64,000 nucleotides of DNA from Bradyrhizobium sp. CCBAU 51627 (GTDB lineage: Bacteria; Pseudomonadota; Alphaproteobacteria; Rhizobiales; Xanthobacteraceae): contig NZ_LBJG01000093.1 in NCBI RefSeq assembly GCF_028128765.1, positions 186,001 to 250,000 of the forward strand, given 5' to 3'. Positions 16,959 through 27,474 of this stretch are shown in pieces. The stretch's first letter is position 1. Every line of letters begins with the position of its first letter. Both the position numbers and the translations under genes were made by a program. The notes beneath the pieces are model-generated. The model did no database searches and had not been told where the DNA came from. It saw only the letters and a list, made by a program, of their open reading frames with translations.

Positions 16959-18458
16959 CTAATTCCTCTGGACGAAGCAGGCGGACAAGCCGGCGGACTT
17001 CAGGTGGCTGCAAGCCTGCGTCGCTTCCTCGACCGAACCATAGGGACCAGCGAAGGCGCGATAGACGATGCCCTTGCCCTTATCGGTCAGGTCGACCCGC
17101 TTGATCACGGGTGAACGCGAACCAAGCACGCTGCCATACTTGCTCTGCAGCACCCTGTACGATGCGGCGGCGCTCTCCTCGCTCTGCTGCGAGGAGACCT
17201 GCACGACGTAGCCGCCACCGCTTGCCGGCGCAATCTGCGTTGGATTGGTCGCGGCCATGCGCTGCGGGGGCTCGGCCGGGGCGGCCTGCGGCGCCAGCGA
17301 GAGGGGCTGGTTGACACTGGCATTGGCCGAGGTCGGCGGCGTACGCGGCGCGGCGACAGGCTTGGGTGGCGCGGCCGGCTTGGCGGACGACGGCGCAGTA
17401 CTGTCGGTTTGATCACCCTTCACAACCACGACCTTGACCGAGCGCGGCGCAGCGTTCGGCATCGTGCCGTTGCTCGGAACAGGACCGGCGCTCGGCGGCG
17501 GAACAGTGGACGGCGAAACGCTCGCAACCGGCGGCGGGTTGGCATTCTGGTTGAGCGGCGGGAAAATCACGCGGGGACCGGCCGCCTTCGCGTTAACGTC
17601 GACGGGGGCCTCCTCGCGCGGCACGATCTTTTCGCTACCGTCGCCGCTTACCATGCGGTCCGGAACCTTGGCCGAGGAGTCGGACGGTGCCGGCACGATC
17701 TTCGTCGGCGTGTTGTCGGCCTTGATGATCGGCGGCTCGCCGCTGCGGGGCGCGCCGATATAGGTTTTGTAGGCGAAGGCCGCGCCAGTTCCGACCACGG
17801 CGAGCGCGAGGATCGCCGCAACCGTCATCATGCCGCCGCGCGACTTCCTGGGCTCGTCGAGATCGGCCTCGGGATAATCGCTCTGGAACGCATAAGGATC
17901 ATCCGGATAGGCCGGCTCGCGCTGAAAATCCTGCTCGCCCGCCTCGAGCCGCCCGTAGAGCGCATCATCATAGCGCGCCGGATCGGGCTGCTCGTATGGC
18001 GCCTCGTAGGCCTGCTCCTGATGATATGCTTGATCCCGGTAAGCCTGATCCTGATAGGCCTGCGGCTGATGATACTGCGGCTCGGGCGCAGCCGGCGGGG
18101 TGGAGTAACGATGCAACGGATGAACCGGATTCACCGTGACGGGATAGTCAGGCTCGGGCGCCGGCTGCGGCTGCACGTTGGCGCGCCGCATCCATGAGGG
18201 CGGCCCCGGCTGAGGCGGCGGCGCGGGCTCGGGGTAATCCTGCTGATAGTCGTCATGCGGATAATCGTCGTCCTGATGGGCCTGAGCGGCCGCGGCTGCC
18301 GGCCGCGCGCCCGGACGGCCCTGCGCCGCGAATGGATCGGTCTGCCCGATCAGGCGGGCGAGCTCGGCCAAGGGATCGTTTTCCGCCTTCCCATGCTGAT
18401 CGCCGCCGTGACCATAGTCATCGGAGGGAAACGGTCTGTCGTGATATCGATCGGCCAT
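16959..18458 (-). CDS. SPOR-domain membrane protein
   Basis: Predicted septal peptidoglycan-binding protein. The 499-residue chain has a long Gln/Tyr/Pro-rich N-terminal cytoplasmic part (about 1-210), one transmembrane helix 'MMTVAAILALAVVGTGAAFA', a Pro/Ala-rich periplasmic linker, and a C-terminal SPOR domain from 'GGGYVVQVSSQQSEESAAAS' to the end. SPOR domains bind denuded glycan strands at the division site. Start at ATG 18458 (MADRYHD) is preferred to the longer frame to 18524. It lies 140 bp after argS; the SPOR-nagZ-scpA order is common in rhizobia. Confidence 0.9.
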   Translation of the reverse strand: MADRYHDRPFPSDDYGHGGDQHGKAENDPLAELARLIGQTDPFAAQGRPGARPAAAAAQAHQDDDYPHDDYQQDYPEPAPPPQPGPPSWMRRANVQPQPAPEPDYPVTVNPVHPLHRYSTPPAAPEPQYHQPQAYQDQAYRDQAYHQEQAYEAPYEQPDPARYDDALYGRLEAGEQDFQREPAYPDDPYAFQSDYPEADLDEPRKSRGGMMTVAAILALAVVGTGAAFAYKTYIGAPRSGEPPIIKADNTPTKIVPAPSDSSAKVPDRMVSGDGSEKIVPREEAPVDVNAKAAGPRVIFPPLNQNANPPPVASVSPSTVPPPSAGPVPSNGTMPNAAPRSVKVVVVKGDQTDSTAPSSAKPAAPPKPVAAPRTPPTSANASVNQPLSLAPQAAPAEPPQRMAATNPTQIAPASGGGYVVQVSSQQSEESAAASYRVLQSKYGSVLGSRSPVIKRVDLTDKGKGIVYRAFAGPYGSVEEATQACSHLKSAGLSACFVQRN

Positions 18459-18598
18459 CGTGATGATGCGTCCCTTCGGGAAAGCCGCGCGCCCCTCGAC
18501 CAAGGCGCGGCTTTCGACCCACAAGGCTTTGAACCAAGTCTAAGCGACCCGGCTTCTGCCGGTACCCCCAACATTCCCCTTAAGTAGTTCGCCCCAAA

Positions 18599-20389
18599 CT
18601 ACCGCATCTCGTCCGGAGCATGGACGCCGAGGATGGCGAGGCCCGATGCCAGGACAGAGACGACGCCCTGGACCATGGCCAGCCGCGCCTTTGTAAGATC
18701 TGCATCATTATTGATAATGAAGCGTAAATAGGGCAAATCGCGCCCTTTCGTCCAAAGTGCGTGAAATTCACTCGCTAAGTCATAGAGATAAAAGGCAATA
18801 CGGTGCGGCTCATGGGCCGCAGCGGCAGCTTCCAGCATCCTCGGATAAATTGCGAGGCGCTTAAGAAGATCGAGTTCGACGGGGTCCGACAGCCGTTCCA
18901 CCGCCGACTCACTGAGCCAGGCGATCCGCTTCTCGGCATCCTCGGGCAGGTCCGGGAACAACTCAGCCCGGGCATTGCGGAAAATCGAGTGGCCGCGGGC
19001 ATGGCCGTACTGGACGTAGAACACCGGGTTGTCGCGCGATTGTTCCATGACCTTGGCGAGGTCGAAGTCCAGCACCGCGTCGTTCTTGCGGTAGAGCATC
19101 ATGAAGCGGACGGCGTCCTGGCCGACTTCATCCACCACCTCACGCAGCGTGACGAAGTCCCCGCTCCGCTTGGACATTTTCACCGGCTCGCCGTTGCGCA
19201 AGAGCTTCACGAGCTGGACGATCTTGACGTCGAGCGATCCCTTGCCCGACGTCGTCGCCTTCACCGCCGCCTGCATGCGCTTGATGTAGCCGCCATGATC
19301 GGCGCCCCAGACGTCGATCATCTCCGCAAAACCGCGGTCGAACTTGTTCTTGTGGTAGGCGATGTCGGAAGCGAAGTAGGTGTAGGAATTGTCCGACTTG
19401 ATCAGCGGGCGATCGACGTCGTCGCCATAGGCAGTCGCCTTGAACAGCAGCTGCTCGCGGTCTTCCCAGTCCTCGACCGGCGCGCCCTTTGGTGGCGGGA
19501 GGCGGCCTTCGTAGATGTCGCCCTTGGCCTTCAGGAAATCGATGGTCTCGGCAACCTTGTTGTTGCCGCCCTCGATCAGGGAGCGCTCAGAGAAGAACAC
19601 ATCGTGATGAATATTGAGGGCGGCGAGATCGTTCTTGATCTCATCCATCATCATCGCGATCGCCTTGGCGCGGACGACGGGAAGCCACTCGGCCTCACTC
19701 TTCGCGCGCAACTTGTCGCCATGCTCCTTCGCAAGCACCTGCCCCACCGGCTTCAGATAGTCGCCGGGATAGAGACCTTCCGGGATCGCACCGATGTCCT
19801 CGCCAAGCGCCTCGCGGTACCTGAGGAACGCGGAGCGTGCGAGCACGTCGACCTGGGCGCCGGCGTCATTGATGTAATATTCGCGGGTGACGTCATGGCC
19901 GCCGAACTGGAGCAGGCTCGCCAGCGCGTCGCCGAACACGGCGCCGCGGCAATGACCGACATGCATCGGTCCCGTCGGATTGGCCGAGACGTATTCGACA
20001 TTGACCTTGGAGCCGCCGCGCACGCGACCATAGTCAGCCCCCTCGCGCAGCACCGTCCGGAGCGCCTCGGCCCAGGCGGCGGGCTTCAGGGTGAGGTTGA
20101 TGAAGCCGGGACCGGCAACATCGACCTTCGCGATCAGCGCATCAGCACGGAGCTTCTCGGCGATCTGCCCGGCGAGGTCACGGGGCTTTGTTTTTGCCTC
20201 TTTCGCCAGCACCATGGCGGCGTTGGTCGCCATGTCGCCATGGGAGGCGTCGCGCGGCGGCTCGACCACCACGCGTGAGAAATCGACGTCCTCGGGCCAG
20301 TTGGCTTCCGCCGCGAGCGCGCGGCAGGCGGCGTGCACGCGTGCGAGCACGTCGGCGAACAGATGCAGTGCTGAGGATGTCTCGGGCAT
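18599..20389 (-). CDS. argS: arginyl-tRNA synthetase
   Basis: Class I synthetase for tRNA-Arg. The 596 residues contain the HIGH-type motif 'SANPTGPMHVGHCRGAVFGD', the 'EPVKMSKRSGDFVTLREV' KMSKS motif and the C-terminal DALR anticodon-binding domain ending in 'GLAILGVHAPDEM'. Full length. It begins 9 bp after the dgt stop, so the two are probably cotranscribed. Confidence 0.97.
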   Translation of the reverse strand: MPETSSALHLFADVLARVHAACRALAAEANWPEDVDFSRVVVEPPRDASHGDMATNAAMVLAKEAKTKPRDLAGQIAEKLRADALIAKVDVAGPGFINLTLKPAAWAEALRTVLREGADYGRVRGGSKVNVEYVSANPTGPMHVGHCRGAVFGDALASLLQFGGHDVTREYYINDAGAQVDVLARSAFLRYREALGEDIGAIPEGLYPGDYLKPVGQVLAKEHGDKLRAKSEAEWLPVVRAKAIAMMMDEIKNDLAALNIHHDVFFSERSLIEGGNNKVAETIDFLKAKGDIYEGRLPPPKGAPVEDWEDREQLLFKATAYGDDVDRPLIKSDNSYTYFASDIAYHKNKFDRGFAEMIDVWGADHGGYIKRMQAAVKATTSGKGSLDVKIVQLVKLLRNGEPVKMSKRSGDFVTLREVVDEVGQDAVRFMMLYRKNDAVLDFDLAKVMEQSRDNPVFYVQYGHARGHSIFRNARAELFPDLPEDAEKRIAWLSESAVERLSDPVELDLLKRLAIYPRMLEAAAAAHEPHRIAFYLYDLASEFHALWTKGRDLPYLRFIINNDADLTKARLAMVQGVVSVLASGLAILGVHAPDEMR

Positions 20390-20398
20390 GGCCGCCGC

Positions 20399-21607
20399 CT
20401 AACGCAAATCCGGGGTCGAGTCAAAGAGCCGCTGGTGCTCGGTCAGGGCGAAACGGTCGGTCATTCCGGCAATGAAATTGCCGATCCGGCGGGCCCGGTC
20501 GCCCTCATTGTCCACCTCGGCCCCGACGAGCCATTCCGGCGGCAGGTCGGCCGGCGACGCCAGATATTTCGCGAACAGGTCGAACACGATCTGTTCCGCC
20601 TCGGCCATCACCCGCATCACGCGCTTGTGGCGGTACATGTGCCCGTAGAGGAAGGTCTTGATGGCGGCCTCCTCCTCGGCGACTTCAGGCGGAAACGCGA
20701 TCAGCGCCCGGCTCTGCTGGCGCACGTCCTGGGCCGATTGCGGCCCGATGGCGGCAATGTTCTTCCGCGCCTCGGCAAACACCGAGCCAATCAGATGCGA
20801 GATCAGCTCGCGCACCAGCTCAGCCCCGCGCCTGACAGCCTCGAGACCAGGATAGTGCGCCGAGGTCTCGGCGATGATCTCTGCGGTGAGCGGCATGACC
20901 TTGAGATCGTCGAGGTGGAACAGGCCGGCGCGCAGACCATCATCGATGTCGTGGGCGTCGTAGGCGATATCGTCCGCAATGGCCGCGACCTGCGCCTCCA
21001 GCGAGGCGAAGCTCCACAATTCGAGGTCGTAGGTCTTGATGTAGTCGGCGATGCCGACGGGAACGCCGTGCTCGCGATAGCGGCCAACGGGCGCGCCGCC
21101 GCGATCGGTCAGCGGACCGTTGTGCTTGACGATGCCCTCCAGCGATTCCCAGGTCAGGTTCAGCCCGTCGAATTCGGGGTAGCGGTGCTCCAGGGCGGTA
21201 ACGACGCGCAGCGTCTGGGCATTGTGGTCGAAGCCGCCGAAATCCTTCAGGCATGCGTCCAGCGCCCGCTCGCCGGCATGGCCGAACGGCGGATGGCCGA
21301 GATCATGGGCGAGTGCCAGCGTTTCCGTGAGATCCTCGTCCAGCCCGAGCTGCCGGGCCAGCGCGCGGGCGATCTGGGCCACTTCCAGCGAATGGGTCAG
21401 CCGGGTCCGGTAGTGGTCGCCCTCGTGGAACACGAACACCTGGGTCTTGTACTTGAGCCGGCGAAACGCCGTCGAATGGATTACCCGGTCGCAATCGCGC
21501 CGGAACGGGCTCCGGGTCCGGCTCGGGGGTTCGGCGACCAGCCGGCCGCGGCTGCGATCGGGATCGCAGGCATAGGGCGCGCGGGGGGCTGCCATTCCGA
21601 CGGACAC
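20399..21607 (-). CDS. dgt: deoxyguanosinetriphosphate triphosphohydrolase-like protein (HD domain)
   Basis: Hydrolyses dNTPs to deoxynucleosides and triphosphate. The 402 residues show 'HYRTRLTHSLEVAQIARAL' and the HD motif 'ALAHDLGHPPFGHAGERAL', then 'ADDIAYDAHDIDDGL' supplying the last metal ligand. Length fits the shorter type 2 dGTPase-like proteins. The first codons may start at 21607 or at ATG 21595 (MAAPRAP). Divergent from erpA across a 109-bp gap. Confidence 0.93.
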   Translation of the reverse strand: MSVGMAAPRAPYACDPDRSRGRLVAEPPSRTRSPFRRDCDRVIHSTAFRRLKYKTQVFVFHEGDHYRTRLTHSLEVAQIARALARQLGLDEDLTETLALAHDLGHPPFGHAGERALDACLKDFGGFDHNAQTLRVVTALEHRYPEFDGLNLTWESLEGIVKHNGPLTDRGGAPVGRYREHGVPVGIADYIKTYDLELWSFASLEAQVAAIADDIAYDAHDIDDGLRAGLFHLDDLKVMPLTAEIIAETSAHYPGLEAVRRGAELVRELISHLIGSVFAEARKNIAAIGPQSAQDVRQQSRALIAFPPEVAEEEAAIKTFLYGHMYRHKRVMRVMAEAEQIVFDLFAKYLASPADLPPEWLVGAEVDNEGDRARRIGNFIAGMTDRFALTEHQRLFDSTPDLR

Positions 21608-21716
21608 GACGAATTTAGTCCCTATCCATTTGATTCTGCGTATCCTTGCACTTAACTATGCCGAAGGCGGGATACCAAATGAATTGGGTATGACGCCGGA
21701 CGATCGGAGACCTGAG

Positions 21717-22046
21717 ATGACGACTGCCGTGACCATCAGTGACCGCGCCGCACGCCGGATCGGGGAGATCCTCAAGGGCGAAGGGTCTGGCGCGATGCTG
21801 CGCATCTCGGTCGAGGGCGGCGGCTGTTCCGGCTTCCAGTACAAGTTCGACATCGACCGCGACCGCACAGACGACGATCTCGTAATCGAGCAGGACAATG
21901 CGGTGGTGCTGGTCGATTCCGCCTCGCAGCCCTTCCTGGCGGGCTCGCAGGTCGATTTCGTCGACGATCTGATTGGCGCTTCGTTCCGCGTCAATAACCC
22001 CAACGCGACGGCGTCCTGCGGCTGCGGCACCAGCTTCTCGATCTAG
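21717..22046 (+). CDS. erpA: iron-sulfur cluster insertion protein (ErpA/IscA family)
   Basis: A-type Fe-S carrier that hands clusters to apoproteins. The 109 residues have the three conserved cysteines in 'EGGGCSGFQYKF' and the C-terminal 'SCGCGTSFSI'. ATG 21717 (MTTAVTISDRAARRI) matches the family start; an upstream frame to 21630 is rejected. Divergent from dgt. The name erpA rather than iscA is chosen because no isc or suf neighbours are seen; that is uncertain. Confidence 0.9.
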   Translation: MTTAVTISDRAARRIGEILKGEGSGAMLRISVEGGGCSGFQYKFDIDRDRTDDDLVIEQDNAVVLVDSASQPFLAGSQVDFVDDLIGASFRVNNPNATASCGCGTSFSI

Positions 22047-22239
22047 CCCCACTCAAAATCTGCAAAACAACCCCATGCACAGTAGCCGGTACGCCGGCCG
22101 GCGCATTTCGGCTTTTACGAATAGCGTTTGACGCGACGGGCAAAACAGGGGTAAGATGTGATGTGATCATTGCGAGGTCCCTCAATCGGGAGCTCGACTG
22201 GACACACTCGGCGGGTTCGATACAGCCCGATGCCGAAGC

Positions 22240-22292
22240 GCCCCTGCCGTAGCCAATCCTTCGAGCAAGTTCGAATCTCGTCAGGGGTGCCA
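22240..22292 (+). other. tRNA-like remnant (arginine-type acceptor and T arm, anticodon arm missing)
   Basis: The 3' part from 22265 reads as a tRNA end: T arm 5+7+5 bases with loop TTCGAAT (4 of 5 stem pairs), then CAGGGGT, a discriminator G and an encoded CCA. The 5' strand GCCCCTG at 22240-22246 pairs with all seven bases of CAGGGGT (one G-T). Only 18 bases lie between them, including a D-arm-like CGTAGCCAAT, so the anticodon arm is absent. It could be a deleted tRNA-Arg or an attachment-site scar; the arginine assignment rests on the acceptor and encoded end only. It lies in the 266-bp gap before 22313. Confidence 0.5.
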
Positions 22293-22312
22293 ATAGCGGT
22301 AGCAATTTTTCA

Positions 22313-23215
22313 ATGCACACGATCGTTCGTCTGTTCTGTAGCCTCGTTCTCTTCCTTGCAATCGGAGCCGCCCAAGTGGCTCCCGCCCGCGCTGCCGAAA
22401 CCTGCCCGTTCATCAGCGCCAAGGAGCTCGCCGGCGCGATGCCAGCGCTCAAATGGTCGCTGATTTCAAATCAGGACGGCCGCGGCTGCATCTATCAGGC
22501 CGGGCGCGGTGATACGATGATGCTGACCGTGTTCCGCAATCCCGACAAGGACCGCGCCAAGAAATTGTATGCGACCTTCGTCAAGACGCTCGGTGAGCGC
22601 ATGCCGCTCAGCGCGGTCGCGGGAATCGGCGATGACGGCCAGCGCGGGACGACCGCCGCCGACGCGCAGCGCCAGGAGGCGTCGGTTCTCGCTCTGTCCG
22701 GCGATTACATTCTGCAGATCAGCGTCTATCCGATCGGCCGGCGCGCCGACGACGCGCTCCTCGGTCCCCTCACCCAGGTCGCGCGTGTTGCCGTCGGAAA
22801 TATGAGCAAGACCAGCGAGCGGTTCGGCGACTGCGAATGGCTCACCGCCGCGGACGCCGACGGCTTCCTCGACAAGAGCACGTTGCAGGTCCAGCGGACC
22901 GGCGCGGGCAGTTGCATGATGTTCGATCGCGAGGCCAACACCATGGTGGTCGCTGTCATCGCGACTTCACGCGACACGGCCATCAGCATGATGAAGCGCG
23001 CAGGTCCCTGCCAGCACGTCGCGATCCCCGAACTCGGCAGTGAAGCGTTCGGCGAGCATTCCTGCACCAAGGGCAACGGCAACGCTGACACCATCTATGT
23101 CTGGAAGAACGGCAAGCAGGCTTCCATCCTGTTCGCACCGGTCAAGCCGCATCCGGAGTCAGGCTCGGTCGAGCGCCTGAAGATAGTCGCCGCGCGGGTC
23201 TATGGAAAGCTGTGA
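22313..23215 (+). CDS. exported protein of unknown function
   Basis: A 300-residue protein with a clear Sec signal peptide ('MHTIVRLFCSLVLFLAIGAA', cleavage probably after 'APARA'). The mature part contains two similar halves, each with paired cysteines ('ETCPFISAKELAGAMPAL' / 'GCIYQAGRGDTMMLTVF' and 'GDCEWLTAADADGF' / 'SCMMFDREANTMVVAV'), suggesting an internal duplication of a DUF3558-like fold with disulphides. Function not known. The last about 75 bp of the gene are repeated at 23976-24061, see the repeat entry. Confidence 0.75.
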   Translation: MHTIVRLFCSLVLFLAIGAAQVAPARAAETCPFISAKELAGAMPALKWSLISNQDGRGCIYQAGRGDTMMLTVFRNPDKDRAKKLYATFVKTLGERMPLSAVAGIGDDGQRGTTAADAQRQEASVLALSGDYILQISVYPIGRRADDALLGPLTQVARVAVGNMSKTSERFGDCEWLTAADADGFLDKSTLQVQRTGAGSCMMFDREANTMVVAVIATSRDTAISMMKRAGPCQHVAIPELGSEAFGEHSCTKGNGNADTIYVWKNGKQASILFAPVKPHPESGSVERLKIVAARVYGKL

Positions 23216-23226
23216 CGGCGCCTACG
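23141..23226 (+). repeat. direct repeat, copy 1 (3' end of the exported-protein gene)
   Basis: This 86-bp stretch covers the last 25 codons, the stop and 11 bases after it. It recurs in the same orientation at 23976-24061 with about nine base changes and two or three one-base indels. Shared sequence starts GTCAAGCCGCATCCGGAGTC and runs through the TGA/TAA stop to the CTA that, in copy 2, forms the stop of the next (minus-strand) gene. Copy 1 is coding and intact. Confidence 0.85.
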
Positions 23227-23341
23227 GCCGGGTGCAATCCAGCACTGTCACCGCCATATCAGCTGGCGCGCCGTCTGCTCATCTTGGCCAGAGCATTGTG
23301 TGGACCGCTGAGGGCACCAGTTCTGCCCTGCCGTATGACGC

Positions 23342-23530
23342 TCAGGCGGCTTCCGGGACATAGTGCAGGATGAGCAATTCGGCCATCGGGCAAGCCGTAA
23401 TCGCGTAGGCACGACCTTGGTCGTCGCTGAACTCCACGAGCAGCGATTTGTCGTCAAGCTGTTCAACGACGGTACCGACCTGCCCACGGGCAAGCTGCTG
23501 CGCGGGAAGGTCCGTCAGCAATGCCACCAC
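23342..23530 (-). CDS. DUF4926 domain protein, probably decaying start
   Basis: A 62-residue, SH3-like small protein: 'LPAQQLARGQVGTVVEQLDD', 'KSLLVEFSDDQGRAYAITAC', 'MAELLILHYVPEAA'. The family usually begins M-x-LLDVVALL; here the codons upstream of the GTG at 23530 still encode VLD but the expected start position reads GTT, with AAGGA six bases before it. So the original start codon seems lost and translation, if any, uses GTG 23530. DUF4926 genes commonly sit next to DUF6883 genes, as here (43 bp after its stop), in an arrangement resembling toxin-antitoxin pairs. Confidence 0.65.
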   Translation of the reverse strand: MVALLTDLPAQQLARGQVGTVVEQLDDKSLLVEFSDDQGRAYAITACPMAELLILHYVPEAA

Positions 23531-23573
23531 GTCCAGAACGGACGGTCCTTGTTCTTGGCCCTTTTCGTTCTCA

Positions 23574-23911
23574 TCACAACACCCAGCAGGTGACGAACCT
23601 CGGCACCCTCTCGCCGGTTCGTATGATCCAGATTGTTCTTACCACAACACTCTTCCCCTGTCGCCTCACGGTCGTATCGAGGCGCCAATGCGTCCCCCAA
23701 GGCCCCTCTCCATCCAGGAAGGCTTCGCTGGATTGTGCCGCTTCGAGCAGAGCATCGCGCAGCCACGATGCATCGCTGCGTTGAAGGCCAAGGGCTTCGC
23801 GAAATACCCGGGCTTTGTGCCGGCCCGCGGATGCGACGGGTCCAAACAATAGTCCTCGATTTTGCGCATATCGAGGAGTGCCTGATCGCCGTTCGGCAGA
23901 CGCCTTGTCAT
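23574..23911 (-). pseudogene. DUF6883 protein, frameshifted
   Basis: Two overlapping frames together give one DUF6883 protein of about 112 residues. The first, from ATG 23911, encodes 'MTRRLPNGDQALLDMRKIED' and 'YCLDPSHPR'. The second continues 'RHKARVFREALGLQRSDASW' and 'LRDALLEAAQSSEAFLDGEG' to the stop at 23574. Joining them needs one extra base in the short G run near 23822-23828, so a one-base deletion (or a sequencing error) is the simplest reading. It lies directly upstream of the DUF4926 gene on the same strand. The biochemical role of this pair is not known. Confidence 0.7.
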
Positions 23912-23975
23912 TGCGGCAGACTGGCTTCATATCCGGTGGAGCACAAGCCCACCGGCAGTCATGTCCCCACGGAGC

Positions 23976-24058
23976 GTCAAGCCGCATCCGGAGTCCGGGT
24001 CGGTCGAGCGCCCTGAAGGCAGTCGCCGCGCGCGTCCGTGGAAAGCTGTAACGGCCGC

Positions 24059-24061
<3 letters not shown>
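23976..24061 (+). repeat. direct repeat, copy 2 (non-coding duplicate of a gene end)
   Basis: Diverged duplicate of 23141-23226. The reading frame is broken here, so this copy is no longer coding, while its last bases include the CTA complement of the histidine-kinase stop at 24059. Together the two copies bracket the 749-bp segment with the DUF6883-DUF4926 pair. The simplest history is insertion of that segment at the junction of two tail-to-tail genes with duplication of the junction, followed by drift of one copy. Confidence 0.8.
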
Positions 24062-26368
<2,307 letters not shown>

Positions 26369-26523
26369 GGATTTTTCCGGCCATCCCATCCGAGGAACCT
26401 TTTGACGATCAAAGACCTGCCGCCTGCTTAAGCCGGGTTAATTTTGTGGGAGATTTTGCGTCGTCCTTGACGGGCGCGTTGGCAGTTTGTTCTAACCATG
26501 GCCCCTGCCCGGAGCCGCCCCCC

Positions 26524-27321
26524 ATGCCCATCAGAGTTGCCACCTGGAACGTGAATTCGGTCCGGCAGCGGATCGATCTCCTCCTGACGTGGCTGAAGGA
26601 TTGTCAGCCGGACATCGTCTGCCTCCAGGAGATCAAATGCGTCGACGAGGCGTTTCCGAGACTGGAGATCGAGGCGCTGGGCTACAACGTGGTCACGCAT
26701 GGGCAGAAGACGTTCAACGGCGTCGCGCTGCTCTCCAAGCTGAAATTCGACGAGACCAAGTCGGGGCTCGCCGGCGACGACGAAGACACGCACGCACGCT
26801 TCCTCGAGGGCGTGGTGACGCTGAAGCGCGGGGTGCTGCGCATCGCCTGCCTCTATCTGCCCAATGGCAATCCGGTCGGCACCCAGAAATATCCCTACAA
26901 GCTCAAATGGATGTCGCGGCTTCTTGAGTATTCGAAGGAGCGTCTTAAGACCGAGGAGCCGCTGATCCTCGCGGGCGACTTCAACGTCATCCCGCATGCC
27001 CGCGACGTCCACAACCCCGCGGCCTGGACCGAGGATGCGCTGTTCAAGGCCGAGACGCGCGAGAGCTTCCAGTCCCTGCTCGGCCTCGGCCTGACCGATG
27101 CGCTGCGCGCCGTGACCGACGCCCCAGGGCTGTACACGTTCTGGGACTATCAGGCCGGCGCCTGGCAGAAGAACCAGGGCCTGCGCATCGACCATCTCCT
27201 GCTATCGCCCCAGGCCAGCGACCGGCTCGCCAATGTCGGCATCGACAGCTATGTGCGGGCCTGGGAGAAGCCGTCGGACCACGTACCGGTGTGGGCGGAT
27301 CTGGATCTGGAGGCGGCATAG
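26524..27321 (+). CDS. xth: exodeoxyribonuclease III
   Basis: AP endonuclease/3'-exonuclease for base-excision repair. The 265 residues start 'MPIRVATWNVNSVRQRIDLL' and contain 'DIVCLQEIKC' (metal-binding Glu), 'GDFNVIPHARDVHNP', 'GLRIDHLLLS' and the catalytic end 'SDHVPVWADL'. ATG 26524 fits the family start. Divergent from the hybrid kinase. Confidence 0.95.
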   Translation: MPIRVATWNVNSVRQRIDLLLTWLKDCQPDIVCLQEIKCVDEAFPRLEIEALGYNVVTHGQKTFNGVALLSKLKFDETKSGLAGDDEDTHARFLEGVVTLKRGVLRIACLYLPNGNPVGTQKYPYKLKWMSRLLEYSKERLKTEEPLILAGDFNVIPHARDVHNPAAWTEDALFKAETRESFQSLLGLGLTDALRAVTDAPGLYTFWDYQAGAWQKNQGLRIDHLLLSPQASDRLANVGIDSYVRAWEKPSDHVPVWADLDLEAA

Positions 27322-27366
27322 GAGCCAGCACCGTCCATTCCCGGAGCGGCTCGAAGAGCGGCAGTC

Positions 27367-27454
27367 GGGTGGGGGCAAAGCGAAGCGTGCCCACCCCTTC
27401 AGATCGAGATCGCGGAGGGATGGTGGGCACGGCGCCAAGCGCCTTTGCCCATCC
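27367..27454. repeat. inverted repeat of the GTGGGCAC...TTTGCCC type
   Basis: Left arm GGGTGGGGGCAAAGCGAAGC then GTGCCCACC; right arm GGTGGGCACGGCGCCAAGCG then CCTTTGCCCATCC, inverted to the first. This kind of element recurs between genes in Bradyrhizobium. It fills the 153-bp gap between the convergent xth and Sel1-protein genes and could act as a bidirectional terminator; no other feature is seen in that gap. Confidence 0.65.
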
Positions 27455-27474
27455 TACGGCATCGAGGCTGACGC

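Noticed and set aside
22146..22239. Second tRNA-like element around CGGGTTCGATAC
   Set aside because: The stem around TTCGATA closes only with a 10-base loop and there is no acceptor stem.
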